Positions 24,017-32,326 of a stretch of DNA of 64,000 bases are shown here, piece after piece. The notes beneath the pieces are model-generated. The model worked only from the letters and a program-made list of their open reading frames with translations. It was not told where the DNA came from and searched no databases. The translations under genes and the position numbers were made by a program. Each line of letters opens with the position of its first letter. Within the stretch, counting starts at the first letter, position 1. The stretch comes from Streptomyces cacaoi (GTDB lineage Bacteria > Actinomycetota > Actinomycetes > Streptomycetales > Streptomycetaceae): assembly GCF_006539165.1 (NCBI RefSeq), contig NZ_BJMM01000002.1, positions 310,001 through 374,000 on the forward strand. The letters run 5' to 3'.

Positions 24017-24472
24017 TCAGTCCTCCGCCCAGCCGTGACTGCGGCCGAACTGCACCAACTGCCGCCGGATCTCCAGGACCTGTTTGCCCGTCAGCTCCGG
24101 CGCCGTGGCCAGCAGCAGCTCGGTGACGGAACGGGTGTACTCGGCGACACTGAGCACGTCGCACAGCGGATCCTCGCCGTCCTCCGTGCGCGGCGACGGC
24201 GACGGCACCGACGAGGAGAGCCCCGCGGGAGCCACGGCGCCGCGCGCCGGAGCGGAGGCGAACTCGGCCGCCTTCGACAGCCGCACCGAGGAAGCCTTCA
24301 GCCCCCGGTCGCCGTCCTCGATCTCGAACTCGACCGCCACGCCCGCGTGCACCAGGGACTCGGGGACCAGCAGATCGTTCGCGTGCAGAAACACGTCTTC
24401 GCCGCCGTGTTCCGGCGCGATGAACCCGTAACCCCTCGCACCGTCGAACCGGACAACTCGGCCAGCAGCCAT
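24017..24472 (-). CDS. Cold-shock-domain protein with C-terminal extension
   Basis: A 151-aa nucleic-acid-binding protein. Residues 1-65 form a cold-shock OB fold: GRVVRFDGARGYGFIAPEHG with the RNP1-like GYGFI, and DVFLHANDL with RNP2-like VFLHAN. It lacks the usual KWFN start and is divergent from the 67-aa CspA class. Residues about 70-100 are an Ala/Ser/Pro linker. Residues 105-151 form a separate helical segment (DVLSVAEYTRSVTELLLATAPELTGKQVLEIRRQLVQFGRSHGW) of unknown role. ATG at 24472 has GAGGTG seven bases upstream. It is the first gene inside the interval bounded by the two tRNA-Pro copies. Confidence 0.9.
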   Translation of the reverse strand: MAAGRVVRFDGARGYGFIAPEHGGEDVFLHANDLLVPESLVHAGVAVEFEIEDGDRGLKASSVRLSKAAEFASAPARGAVAPAGLSSSVPSPSPRTEDGEDPLCDVLSVAEYTRSVTELLLATAPELTGKQVLEIRRQLVQFGRSHGWAED

Positions 24473-24636
24473 ACGTATTCACCTCAACCACATCTCCGGG
24501 CCCTGTGCCCGAACACCTGCGCAGATCCTAACGGGCCCGCTGTCGCGAGGAACACGGTTCCCGCAAGTCCACCGCCGAACCGCCGCCCCCGCGCTGCTCC
24601 GGCCTCGCGCCTCCCGCCGTGTGAGCGGCAGCGCGC

Positions 24637-25488
24637 TCAGCCGGGCCGCGCCTCCGCCCGCCGTGCCAGCCGCTCCCTCGTACCCGTCCCCGGCTTCGGC
24701 CGGAGCAGCACGATACGCAGATCGGGACGGTCGCCCAGCTGGAGCGCCGTCCGCTCGAACACCAGCCGCCCGTCCGGCACTTGGAAGACCTTCTCGCCGA
24801 GTCCGGAGTCCCGCACCTCCTGCTCGGCCCACAGCCGCGCGAAGCTCTCGCTGCGCCGCGACAGCCGGCCGACGATCCGGGCGAACTCCGCGTCGTCCGG
24901 ATGCCGTGCGGCGTCCGCCCGGAACTGGGCGACGAGCGACGGCGCCATCGACTCCCACTCCGGCAGCACCCGCTCGGCATCCGGACCGCGCTCGAACCCC
25001 TCCAGACAGCTGCGCAGCGGGGCCGCCTTCCCGAGCAGCAGCTCGACGGGTGCGTTCGCGTACACGCAGCGCCAGTAACGGTCCAGGACATAGGCGGGGT
25101 TCGGGGCCCACTCGTCGGCGAGGGCGGCCACCTGCCCGGGGACGCCCGGCTCCGTGCCGCCGGTGTCCGCGTCCGGCGCGGGCGGTACGTGCCCGGCCAG
25201 CCGGTACAGATGCGCCAGTTCGTCCCCGTCCAGCCGCAGTGCCTCACCGACGGCGGCGAGGATGCCCGCGGTGACGGAGATCGGCCGCCCCTGCTCCAGC
25301 CACGTGTACCAGGTGAGGCCGACTCCGGCGAGCGTGGCGACCTCCTCGCGCCGGAGCCCCGGGGTGCGGCGCCGCCTCGTCGGCGGAAGCCCCACGTCCT
25401 GCGGGGAGAGCCTGGCCCGCCGACTGCGCAGGAAGTCGCGCAACTCCGTTCTGCGTCCTGCCTGCTCCGCTCCCGGCGTGGTGGTCAC
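24637..25488 (-). CDS. XRE family regulator with MmyB-like C-terminal domain
   Basis: A 283-aa transcription factor. The N-terminal helix-turn-helix is LRSRRARLSPQDVGLP, RRTPGLRREEVATLAGVGLTWYTWLEQGR (residues about 19-67), the standard MmyB-family beginning. A PAS-like ligand-binding domain follows, with AYVLDRYWRCVYANAPVELLLG, ERVLPEWESMAPSLVAQFRADAARHPDD and a terminal VFERTALQLGDRPDLRIVLL. GTG at 25488 begins directly at the conserved region. It is divergent from the MFS efflux gene across 217 bp, a usual arrangement for local regulation of an exporter. A TATGCT lies seven bases upstream of the GTG, so a leaderless message is possible. Confidence 0.92.
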   Translation of the reverse strand: MTTTPGAEQAGRRTELRDFLRSRRARLSPQDVGLPPTRRRRTPGLRREEVATLAGVGLTWYTWLEQGRPISVTAGILAAVGEALRLDGDELAHLYRLAGHVPPAPDADTGGTEPGVPGQVAALADEWAPNPAYVLDRYWRCVYANAPVELLLGKAAPLRSCLEGFERGPDAERVLPEWESMAPSLVAQFRADAARHPDDAEFARIVGRLSRRSESFARLWAEQEVRDSGLGEKVFQVPDGRLVFERTALQLGDRPDLRIVLLRPKPGTGTRERLARRAEARPG

Positions 25489-25705
25489 AGCAACAGCATA
25501 AACACCAACTTCACCCTGTGCGCGGGCCGGTTGAGACTGGTCCCGGCCGCGGCGGCCGGACCTTCCCCGGCCGCGCGCTGCCCCGGGCGGCGGCCCCTGC
25601 CGGGCCGCCGCGGGGGCCCGGGCCGCCCACCGGCCCGCTCCTCATCTCCGCATCCGCTCGCATCACAGCCCGGGCCGCTCCCGGCACACCGAAAGGCAGC
25701 ACCAC

Positions 25706-27226
25706 GTGTCCCGCACACCCGACGACGCGCCACGCTCCGGCCCTGCCGAGCCCTCCAGGACCGGGGCACCGGGCACGAGCCCGGACGAGGGACCCGCGGC
25801 CGCCACACCGGCCCAATGGGCGGCGCTCGCGGTGCTGTTGCTCGGCGCGTTCATGGGGTTCCTCGACATCTTCATCGTGAACGTCGCCAACCCGTCCATC
25901 CAGGCCGAACTGCACGCCGGATTCGCTGAGATCCAACTCGTCCCCACCGGATACACGCTCGCCTACGGCGCCGGCCTGGTGACCGGCGGACGGCTCGGCG
26001 ACCTCCTCGGCCGGCGCCGCCTCTTCCTGGCGGGGCTGGTCGCCTTCGCCGCCGCCTCGGTGGGCTGCGCCGCGGCCCAGAGCCCCGGCTTCCTCATCGC
26101 CGCCCGTGTCGTGCAGGGCCTCGCGGCGGCCGTGATGCTGCCCCAGGTGCTCGCGCTGATCCAGGTCACCTTCCGGCGGGAGAGCCAGCGTGCCCGCGCC
26201 ATCGGCCTGTACGGGGCGGTCATCGGCGTCGGCGTCGTCGCCGGGCAGATCGTCGGCGGTCTGCTCATCGCCTGGGACGTCGCCGGGCTCGGCTGGAGGT
26301 CCGTCTTCCTCGTCAACGTGCCGCTGTGCCTGATCGCCCTCGTGGCCGGTGTCCGGCTGATCGAGGACGACGAGCGCGGCAACGGCGCGGCCGGCCCCCG
26401 GCCGACCCTCGACCTGCCGGGTGCCGCCCTGCTCGGTCTCGGTCTGCTGGCCGGTATCCACGCCCTCGTCACCGGAGCGGAACGGGGCTGGCCGGGAGTC
26501 CGCACAGCTCAGGCCGTCCTGGCCGTCGCACTGCTGGGCCTGTTCGCGCTCCGGGAGCGCCGTGTGGCCGCCGCCGGGGCGGCACCGCTGCTGCCGCCCC
26601 GGCTCTTCCGGCAGCGGGGCTTCGCCCTCGGCCTGCCCACCGCCGCGAGCTTCCACGGCATGAACGGCGCCTTCGTCTTCCTTCTCGCCTTCCATTTGCA
26701 GAAGACCGAGGGCCTCACCGCACTGGAGTCCGCGCTGACCTTCACCCCCATGGCGATCCTGACGTCCGTTGCCTCCGTGCTGTGCGGCCGCCTCGTGGCA
26801 CGTTTCGGCCGCCACGCCGTCACCGCTTCCGCAGCTGCCATGGCGCTCGGACTGCTGCTCGTCCTCGCGGGCGTCGTCCTGCGCCCCGACGGTCCGGCCA
26901 CGGCGCTGCTGCCCGGTCTGCTGCTGTACGGCGCCGGAGGCGGCATCGTGGCGACCTCACTGCTGGGTACGGCGCTCTCCGGTGTGCACCCGGACGACGT
27001 GGGTGCCGCATCGGGAGGCATCCTCACGGCCATCCAGGCGTCCGAGGCACTCGGCGTCGCGGGGATCGGCGCCCTCTTCGCGACGCTCTCCCACAGTGAC
27101 GCCGCATACGGCTTCGCCCGCACCGTCCTCGTCCTGGCGGCCCTCGCCCTGCTGACCGCCGCGCTGCTCGACCTGCTGGGACGGCCCGGCCGCCGGAGCG
27201 CACCGGCGGGGGAGCAGCACAGCTGA
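25706..27226 (+). CDS. MFS transporter, DHA2 (EmrB/QacA) family
   Basis: A 506-aa membrane protein with about 14 hydrophobic segments after a 35-residue hydrophilic N terminus. Family signatures are present: VLLLGAFMGFLDIFIVNVANPSIQ in TM1, GYTLAYGAGLVTGGRLGDLLGRRRLF (motif A loop), and a motif C-like GLYGAVIGVGVVAGQIVGGLL. GTG at 25706 follows GAAAGG. Such pumps export drugs or other amphipathic compounds by proton antiport. The divergent XRE/MmyB regulator probably controls it. The C-terminal codons and stop lie in a 17-bp sequence repeated 48 bp downstream (27210-27226 and 27258-27274). Confidence 0.93.
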   Translation: MSRTPDDAPRSGPAEPSRTGAPGTSPDEGPAAATPAQWAALAVLLLGAFMGFLDIFIVNVANPSIQAELHAGFAEIQLVPTGYTLAYGAGLVTGGRLGDLLGRRRLFLAGLVAFAAASVGCAAAQSPGFLIAARVVQGLAAAVMLPQVLALIQVTFRRESQRARAIGLYGAVIGVGVVAGQIVGGLLIAWDVAGLGWRSVFLVNVPLCLIALVAGVRLIEDDERGNGAAGPRPTLDLPGAALLGLGLLAGIHALVTGAERGWPGVRTAQAVLAVALLGLFALRERRVAAAGAAPLLPPRLFRQRGFALGLPTAASFHGMNGAFVFLLAFHLQKTEGLTALESALTFTPMAILTSVASVLCGRLVARFGRHAVTASAAAMALGLLLVLAGVVLRPDGPATALLPGLLLYGAGGGIVATSLLGTALSGVHPDDVGAASGGILTAIQASEALGVAGIGALFATLSHSDAAYGFARTVLVLAALALLTAALLDLLGRPGRRSAPAGEQHS

Positions 27227-27274
27227 CCAACCCCGCACAGCTGGTGGGGGCCCGGATGGGAGCAGCACAGCTGA
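27210..27274 (+). repeat. 17-bp direct repeat at the 3' end of the MFS gene
   Basis: GGGAGCAGCACAGCTGA occurs at 27210-27226, where its TGA is the stop codon of the transporter, and again at 27258-27274. The 31 bp between them are unrelated. Confidence 0.85.
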
Positions 27275-27315
27275 GGAAGTTTTCCGTCGCGAGGGGACGC
27301 CGCAGGGCATACGAA

Positions 27316-27347
27316 AAGGCCATCCCCGAAACCTCGGAGATGGCCTT
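27316..27347. terminator. Terminator of tRNA-Pro copy 2
   Basis: A stem of AAGGCCATC/GATGGCCTT plus inner CCGA/TCGG with a 4-nt loop and one mismatch. On the minus strand it runs into a CTTTTCG tail, downstream of the tRNA. It may also end the convergent MFS transcript. Confidence 0.85.
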
Positions 27348-27366
27348 CGACCTACGAAATCGCTGG

Positions 27367-27440
<74 letters not shown>

Positions 27441-27694
27441 GTGCCTCACGACTCGGGGCCGGGCCCCGCGCCGCTCGCGCACAAAGAACAATACAGCACT
27501 CCAGGCAGTGCTCGCGCACCCCCGTCCGGACCAGCCGGCCCGCATTCATGCAGGCAGGAGCCACGGCAGCGGTCGCCACCGCATCAGCGGCGGGTTTCAC
27601 GGCGGTGCCCCGGGGAACCCCGGGACGGGCCCGTGCACACGAGGGCCCGCCCCGCGCGGTCCCGCCCCGCCGCTTCCGGAAGGAGGCACACGCA

Positions 27695-29023
27695 GTGAGC
27701 CGGTCGCGCATCGTGATCGTCGGAGCCGGGTTCGCCGGATACCAGGCGGCACGCACCCTCTCCCGCAGGCTCCGCGGACTCGCCGAGATCGTCCTGGTCA
27801 ACCCCAACGACTACTTCCTGTATCTGCCCCTGCTGCCCGAGGTGGCCTCCGGAGCCCTGGAGCCCCGGCGCGTCTCCGTCTCCCTGGCGGGCACACTGCC
27901 CCGCGTCCGGCTCGTCCTGGGCGAAGTGGGTGCCATCGACTTCGACCAGCATCTGCTCCACTACACCGACCCGGAGGGCGGCCGGGGCGAGCTGTCCTAC
28001 GACCGGCTCCTGCTGACCGTCGGCAGCGTCAACAAACTGCTGCCCATCCCCGGCGTCGCCGAGCACGCCCACGGGTTCCGGGGCATGCCCGAGGCGCTCT
28101 ACCTGCGCGACCACGTCAACAGGCAGATCGCCATGTCCGCCACCTGCGAGGATCCCGCCGAAGCCGAGGCACGCCGGACCTTCGTGGTCGTGGGCGCCGG
28201 ATACACCGGCACCGAGGTCGCCGCGCACGGCAAGATGTTCACCGATTCCCTCGCCCGGCAGCACGCCCGCCCCGGGGGGCCCGGCCGCAGGGCCGACCAC
28301 GCGCCCCGCTGGCTGCTGCTCGACATCGCCTCCCGCGTCCTGCCGGAACTCGACGAACGCCTCTCCACGACAGCGGACCGGGTGCTGCGCAAACGCGGTG
28401 TCGAGGTCCGCACCGGAACGTCCGTCAAGGAGGCCACGGATGACGGCGTCCTCCTCGACGACGGAGACTTCGTCCGCACCCACTCGCTCATCTGGTGCGT
28501 GGGCGTGCGCCCCGACCCGCTCGTCGAGGACATCGGACTGGACACCGAGCGCGGACGCCTCGTCGTCGACCCGTACCTGCGCGTGCCCGGATGCCCCGAC
28601 GTGTACGCCTGCGGCGACGCCGCCGCCGTGCCCGACCTGACACAGCCCGGGTCCTACACACCGATGACCGCTCAGCACGCCACACGCCAGGGCAAGATCG
28701 CGGGCCGTAATCTCGCCGCCTCCCTCGGCCACGGTGACGCGCGGCCCTACAAGCACCACGACCTGGGCTTCACCGTGGACCTCGGCGGGATCCAGGGCGC
28801 CGCGAATCCGCTGGGTCTCCCGCTGTCCGGACCGCTCGCCAACCTCGTCACGCGCGGCTACCACCTGGCCGCCATGCCGGGGAACCGTGTGCGCGTCCTC
28901 GCCGACTGGGCCCTGGACGCCGTTCTGCCGCGCCAGGCGGCCCAGCTCGGGCTGGTCCGCTCCTGGTCCGTGCCGCTGGAATCCTCCTCGCCGGAGGTCG
29001 CACGGCTGCCCTCCGCGCACTGA
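27695..29023 (+). CDS. NAD(P)/FAD-dependent oxidoreductase, NDH-2-like
   Basis: A 442-aa flavoprotein related to type II NADH dehydrogenases, which pass electrons from NADH to quinone at the membrane face. N-terminal FAD motif IVIVGAGFAGYQAARTL, a hydrophobic substrate segment YFLYLPLLPEVASGALEPRR, a second Rossmann motif FVVVGAGYTGTEVAAHG for NAD(H) near residues 165-180, and VYACGDAAAVPDLT for FAD binding near residue 305. GTG at 27695 has GGAAGGAGG upstream, and the fold begins at residue 4, so the longer frame that reaches into the tRNA region is rejected. The C terminus after residue 380 is only mildly hydrophobic. It is not the only possible function: carotenoid- or sulfide-type oxidoreductases share this architecture. 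Confidence 0.9.
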   Translation: MSRSRIVIVGAGFAGYQAARTLSRRLRGLAEIVLVNPNDYFLYLPLLPEVASGALEPRRVSVSLAGTLPRVRLVLGEVGAIDFDQHLLHYTDPEGGRGELSYDRLLLTVGSVNKLLPIPGVAEHAHGFRGMPEALYLRDHVNRQIAMSATCEDPAEAEARRTFVVVGAGYTGTEVAAHGKMFTDSLARQHARPGGPGRRADHAPRWLLLDIASRVLPELDERLSTTADRVLRKRGVEVRTGTSVKEATDDGVLLDDGDFVRTHSLIWCVGVRPDPLVEDIGLDTERGRLVVDPYLRVPGCPDVYACGDAAAVPDLTQPGSYTPMTAQHATRQGKIAGRNLAASLGHGDARPYKHHDLGFTVDLGGIQGAANPLGLPLSGPLANLVTRGYHLAAMPGNRVRVLADWALDAVLPRQAAQLGLVRSWSVPLESSSPEVARLPSAH

Positions 29024-29080
29024 GCCGCCGGGGCCGGGCTGCCGACGAGTCCGGCTGGGCCCTCTGAGCTCCCGAGCCGC

Positions 29081-29119
29081 CTGATCGGGTCTCGCATGAG
29101 CCCTCTGATCGGGTCTCGC
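29081..29119 (+). repeat. 15-bp direct repeat, 24 bp apart
   Basis: CTGATCGGGTCTCGC at 29081-29095 and 29105-29119, exact copies. They lie 58 bp past the stop of the NDH-2-like gene. No function apparent. Confidence 0.7.
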
Positions 29120-29271
29120 GCGGGTGCGTCGGCCCGCAGGGGGTGCCGGGGCCCGTACGAGGGCGTTCGGTGCCGGGCCCCGGGTGCCGGAGGTGGCGCT
29201 CCGCGTCGGTGTACCGCGGCCTGCGCACCGGGGCCGGTGCACCGGGGCCGTCACTCACCCACACGAGTGCC

Positions 29272-29289
29272 GGAGTTGTCCACAACTCC
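29272..29289. promoter_or_regulatory. Inverted repeat containing a DnaA-box-like 9-mer
   Basis: GGAGTTGT-CC-ACAACTCC, 8-bp arms with a 2-bp centre. It includes TTGTCCACA (29276-29284), the form of DnaA box preferred in Streptomyces, and lies 120 bp upstream of the small membrane protein gene. It could equally be a regulator operator. Confidence 0.4.
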
Positions 29290-29409
29290 CTGGTTTTCCA
29301 CGGGAATCGGGTCTCTTCGGCAGCCCTCGCCGAACGCCGCTACCTTCCTTCGCATCGCCCCCGGGACCCACCGGCCGGGCTCCGCACCACCAGCAAGGGA
29401 GGGATCCCC

Positions 29410-29655
29410 ATGCACGGGGGACTGCCCATGATCGGGCTCAGCGTGCTCGTCTACGCGGCCGTCGCAGCCGTGGTTCTCGCCGGGACCGCCTGCGGCCGCG
29501 TCCGGGAGCACACGCGAAGGAGCCGCCACGTCCGGAACGCCGGGGGCTGCGCCCGTCCGGCGTCGCGGCACGGGGCCCGGCGGCACCGGCGATTCCGGCG
29601 CGTCCGCCGCGCCGGGCAGGCACGGGGGAGTGGTGAGCCGTGCACGGCCGTGTGA
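29410..29655 (+). CDS. Small single-pass membrane protein, unknown function
   Basis: An 81-aa predicted protein not matched to any family. ATG at 29410 has a strong AAGGGAGGG seven bases upstream. Residues about 7-27 (MIGLSVLVYAAVAAVVLAGTA) form one membrane segment; the rest is a very basic Arg/His-rich cytoplasmic tail. Its end overlaps the start of the glycosyltransferase gene by 16 bases, so the two are coupled. It may be an accessory subunit or anchor for that enzyme; this is inference from position only. The Arg-rich tail composition could also be an artefact of GC-rich sequence, which limits confidence. Confidence 0.55.
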   Translation: MHGGLPMIGLSVLVYAAVAAVVLAGTACGRVREHTRRSRHVRNAGGCARPASRHGARRHRRFRRVRRAGQARGSGEPCTAV

Positions 29656-30722
29656 CCGTCATCGTGCCGGCCCACAACGAGGAGGCCGGCCTCCCCGCCA
29701 CCCTGGAGTCCATCCGGGCCCAGACCCACCCGCCGGTCCAGGTCATCGTCGTCGACGACGCCTCCCAGGACCGCACCGGAGACGTCGCCCGGCGCCACGG
29801 CGCCCAGGTACTGCGCCCACCCGCGAACCTCGGCAGCAAGGCCAAGGCCCAGAACCACGCCCTGGCCCACTGCGAGGGAGACCTCGTCCTGGCCGTCGAC
29901 GCCGACACCGTCCTCGCACCCGACTACATCGAACGCCTCGTGCCCGCCTTCGACGCCCCCGAAGTCCTCGTCGCCGCCGGCAATGTGCAGACCCGCTTCG
30001 CCAGAACCGTGTGGGAACGCGGGCGCTCCGTGGAGTACCTCTTCGGGTTCCACTGGCACCGCCCCATCCAGGAGCGCGCCGGCAGCCCCATGGTCTGCTC
30101 GGGCTGCTGCTCCGTCTTCCGCCGGGACGCGCTCGTGGCGGCGGGCGGCTTCCCGGAACGCACCATCGTCGAGGACATGGACTACAGCTGGCAGGTGCAG
30201 ATCGACGGCCACCGCGCCCGCTACGTGAGCGGGGCCGTCGCCTGGGCCGCCGACCCGGAGACTCTGCTGTACCTGCGCAAACAGCTCTGGCGCTGGATGG
30301 CGGGTTTCTGCCAGAACATCCGTATCCACGCCGCCGACCTGGTGGTGCGCAAGCCGATGCTCGCCGTATGGGTGCTGCTCGCCCTCACCGAGATCCTCAT
30401 CGCGCCCCTGTGGTGGGCCACACCCGTACTGCTGACCCTGGCCTGGGACGAGCCGCTGCCCCGCGCCCTCGCCTGGTGGGTAGGCGGCGAACTCGCCCTC
30501 ACACTGCCGCCGTTGCTCTACGCCACGCACAAACGGGGTCTGCGTCTGCGCAAGGTGCTCACCGATCTCCCCTGCGTCTATCCGACCAGAATCGTCAACC
30601 TCTGGTACGCGTGGAAGGCGGTCCTCGTCGAGTTGGTACTCGTCCCGCTGCGCCTCTCCCGCGGCCTCACCGTGTACGAGAAAGGCAGGGCGCCGGGACC
30701 GGCTCTCGCCGCACCGGCATGA
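29640..30722 (+). CDS. Membrane glycosyltransferase family 2 protein
   Basis: A 360-aa enzyme with a GT-A domain followed by membrane helices. Motifs: VTVIVPAHNEEAGLPATLESI at the N terminus, VIVVDDASQDRTGD (nucleotide-sugar-binding Asp), VLAVDADTVLAPDYIERL (DxD), EDMDYSWQVQIDG (catalytic Asp region), and QLWRW, matching the Q(Q/R)xRW motif of processive synthases. Residues about 235-350 hold three or four hydrophobic segments (VWVLLALTEILIAPLWWATPVLL). It resembles polysaccharide synthases of the chitin/hyaluronan/N-acetylglucosamine type that extrude a glycan while making it. The product is unknown. GTG at 29640 follows GGGGAGTGG. Confidence 0.9.
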   Translation: MHGRVTVIVPAHNEEAGLPATLESIRAQTHPPVQVIVVDDASQDRTGDVARRHGAQVLRPPANLGSKAKAQNHALAHCEGDLVLAVDADTVLAPDYIERLVPAFDAPEVLVAAGNVQTRFARTVWERGRSVEYLFGFHWHRPIQERAGSPMVCSGCCSVFRRDALVAAGGFPERTIVEDMDYSWQVQIDGHRARYVSGAVAWAADPETLLYLRKQLWRWMAGFCQNIRIHAADLVVRKPMLAVWVLLALTEILIAPLWWATPVLLTLAWDEPLPRALAWWVGGELALTLPPLLYATHKRGLRLRKVLTDLPCVYPTRIVNLWYAWKAVLVELVLVPLRLSRGLTVYEKGRAPGPALAAPA

Positions 30723-30746
30723 GCCGTACGGAGGGGCCGGCCGCTC

Positions 30747-32204
30747 TCAGCCGAAGGAACGGCCCGGCCGGCCCGTCTGGTCCAGCTGGACAGGCGGCAG
30801 GAACTCCCGGACATAGGTGCGGTGCCACCATGCGCCGGTCTCCCGCCGCTCCCGCGCCGTCGTGAAGCGATAGCGGTACAGCAGTGCCCGCACATGGGTG
30901 GGCGGATGGTCCGGGAACGGGCTGTGGCGCAACAGAGCCAGGGTGGCCCGGTCGTTCTCCAACAGTCGCTCCAGCAGACGGTCGAACCAGCCGCGGGTGT
31001 AGAGCGGCGACAGCGCGGCGAACCACATCTGCCAGTCCAGACGGAGGTGATAGGGCGCGAACTGACGCGGCAGCCGCCGCACATCGCCCGGCTTTCCCTT
31101 GAACTCGTACTCCCGCCAGACGGTGTCCTTGGTGATCTGCTCCTCGTCCGTCCCCTCCAGCACCACTTCCTGACGCACCCGCGTCACGCTGCCGAACGCC
31201 CCGTAGGTGTTGACCAGATGCAGCGGATTGAACGAGCGGTTCATCTGCTGGGAACGGCTGAGGAGATTGCGTGCGGGCCAGTAGCTCAGCAGCACGATCA
31301 GCAGCGCGGCGGCACAGACGAGTACCGCGAACCAGGCCGGTGTTGCGGCGTACGACGGGGTGCCCGTCACGGGGGAGCTGTCGACGGCCGAGAGAGCGAG
31401 GATCATCGTGAGCCAGTTCAGCCACGAGAAGTTGCCCGACGTCACGAGCCACAACTGGGTGACGATGACGATCGCCGCGGCCACGGTCGCCACCGGCTGC
31501 GGGAAGAACAGACCGAAGGGGACGATCAGTTGGGCCACGTGGTTGGCGGCGACCTCCACCCGGTGCAGCGGCCGGGGGAGCCGGTGGAAGTGCCAGCTGA
31601 GCGGCCCCGGCATCGGCTGGGTCTCGTGGTGGTAGTAGAGGCAGGTCAGATCCCGCCAGCAGGGGTCACCGCGCCATTTGATCAGGCCCGCTCCGAATTC
31701 GACCCGGAACAGCAGCCAACGCAGCAGGAACAGGACCAGGATGGGAGGAGCCACGTCCGCGTTGCCCAGGAACACGGCGAGAAAGCCCGTCTCCAGCAGC
31801 AGGGACTCCCAGCCGAAGCCGTAGAAGATCTGGCCGACGTTGACGAACGACAGATAGAGCGCCCACAGCAGCGCCCACATCAGCATCGAGGCCCACAGCG
31901 GTACGACGTCACCGGCGCCCACCAGGAGCGCCGCGGAGAGAGCCGTGCCGAACCAGGCGCAGCCCGTCACGAAGCGGTCCGTGCAGCGCCAGTGGAACAG
32001 GCTGGGTGCTTCGCGGAAGGGGATCCGGCGCACGAAGATCCGGGCCGGGAGCAGTCCGCGCTCGCCCAGCAACGCGCGGTACTGCATCGCGGCCGAGAGG
32101 AAGGCCACCAGGTAGATGCAGGCCAGCGCGCGTTGCAGCACCAGACGGCTCAGCCCGTATCCCGAGGCTGAGAACCACGACGTGAACCAGTCCATGGCGG
32201 CCAT
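30747..32204 (-). CDS. Lipase maturation factor family protein
   Basis: A 485-aa polytopic membrane protein of the LMF1/LMF2 family, which in animals helps dimeric lipases fold and is of unknown role in bacteria. The family pattern runs through most of the protein: LVLQRALACIYLVAFLSAAMQYRALLGERGLLPARIFVRR, FHWRCTDRF, GFGWESLLLETGFLAVFLG, FRVEFGAGLIKWRGDPCWRDLTCLYYHHETQPMPGPLSWHFHRLP (the strongest motif), and a C-terminal soluble domain with KPGDVRRLPRQFAPYHLRLDWQMWFAAL. About eight hydrophobic segments. ATG at 32204 has GGTGG five bases upstream; ATG at 32195 and GTG at 32213 are alternatives. It is convergent with the GT2 gene. Confidence 0.9.
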   Translation of the reverse strand: MAAMDWFTSWFSASGYGLSRLVLQRALACIYLVAFLSAAMQYRALLGERGLLPARIFVRRIPFREAPSLFHWRCTDRFVTGCAWFGTALSAALLVGAGDVVPLWASMLMWALLWALYLSFVNVGQIFYGFGWESLLLETGFLAVFLGNADVAPPILVLFLLRWLLFRVEFGAGLIKWRGDPCWRDLTCLYYHHETQPMPGPLSWHFHRLPRPLHRVEVAANHVAQLIVPFGLFFPQPVATVAAAIVIVTQLWLVTSGNFSWLNWLTMILALSAVDSSPVTGTPSYAATPAWFAVLVCAAALLIVLLSYWPARNLLSRSQQMNRSFNPLHLVNTYGAFGSVTRVRQEVVLEGTDEEQITKDTVWREYEFKGKPGDVRRLPRQFAPYHLRLDWQMWFAALSPLYTRGWFDRLLERLLENDRATLALLRHSPFPDHPPTHVRALLYRYRFTTARERRETGAWWHRTYVREFLPPVQLDQTGRPGRSFG

Positions 32205-32326
32205 GGGTACCACCGGCGCGCGGCCTTCACGCCACGCGCGGACCGCCCGGGCCCCCGGGGCGCGGGGAGAGCGGGCGGCGGGAGCCGGGCCGGGCCGCCC
32301 GCCCCGGGTGCGCGATCATTGGCCCC

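Larger units (their letters stand above)
29024..29409. other. Gene-free stretch with a short direct repeat and a DnaA-box-like palindrome
   Basis: A 386-bp gap. It contains CTGATCGGGTCTCGC twice (29081-29095 and 29105-29119) just past the oxidoreductase gene and an inverted repeat around TTGTCCACAA (29272-29289). AAGGGAGGG, the ribosome-binding site of the next small gene, is at the right end. No gene seen. Confidence 0.65.

Noticed and set aside
29272..29289. Chromosomal replication origin
   Set aside because: Only one DnaA-box-like site, with no dnaA, dnaN or box cluster; the same holds for the site at 59575.
29410..29655. Treating the 81-aa frame as noise
   Set aside because: Kept as a low-confidence gene because of its strong ribosome-binding site, one clear membrane segment and overlap with the glycosyltransferase start, despite its Arg-rich tail.
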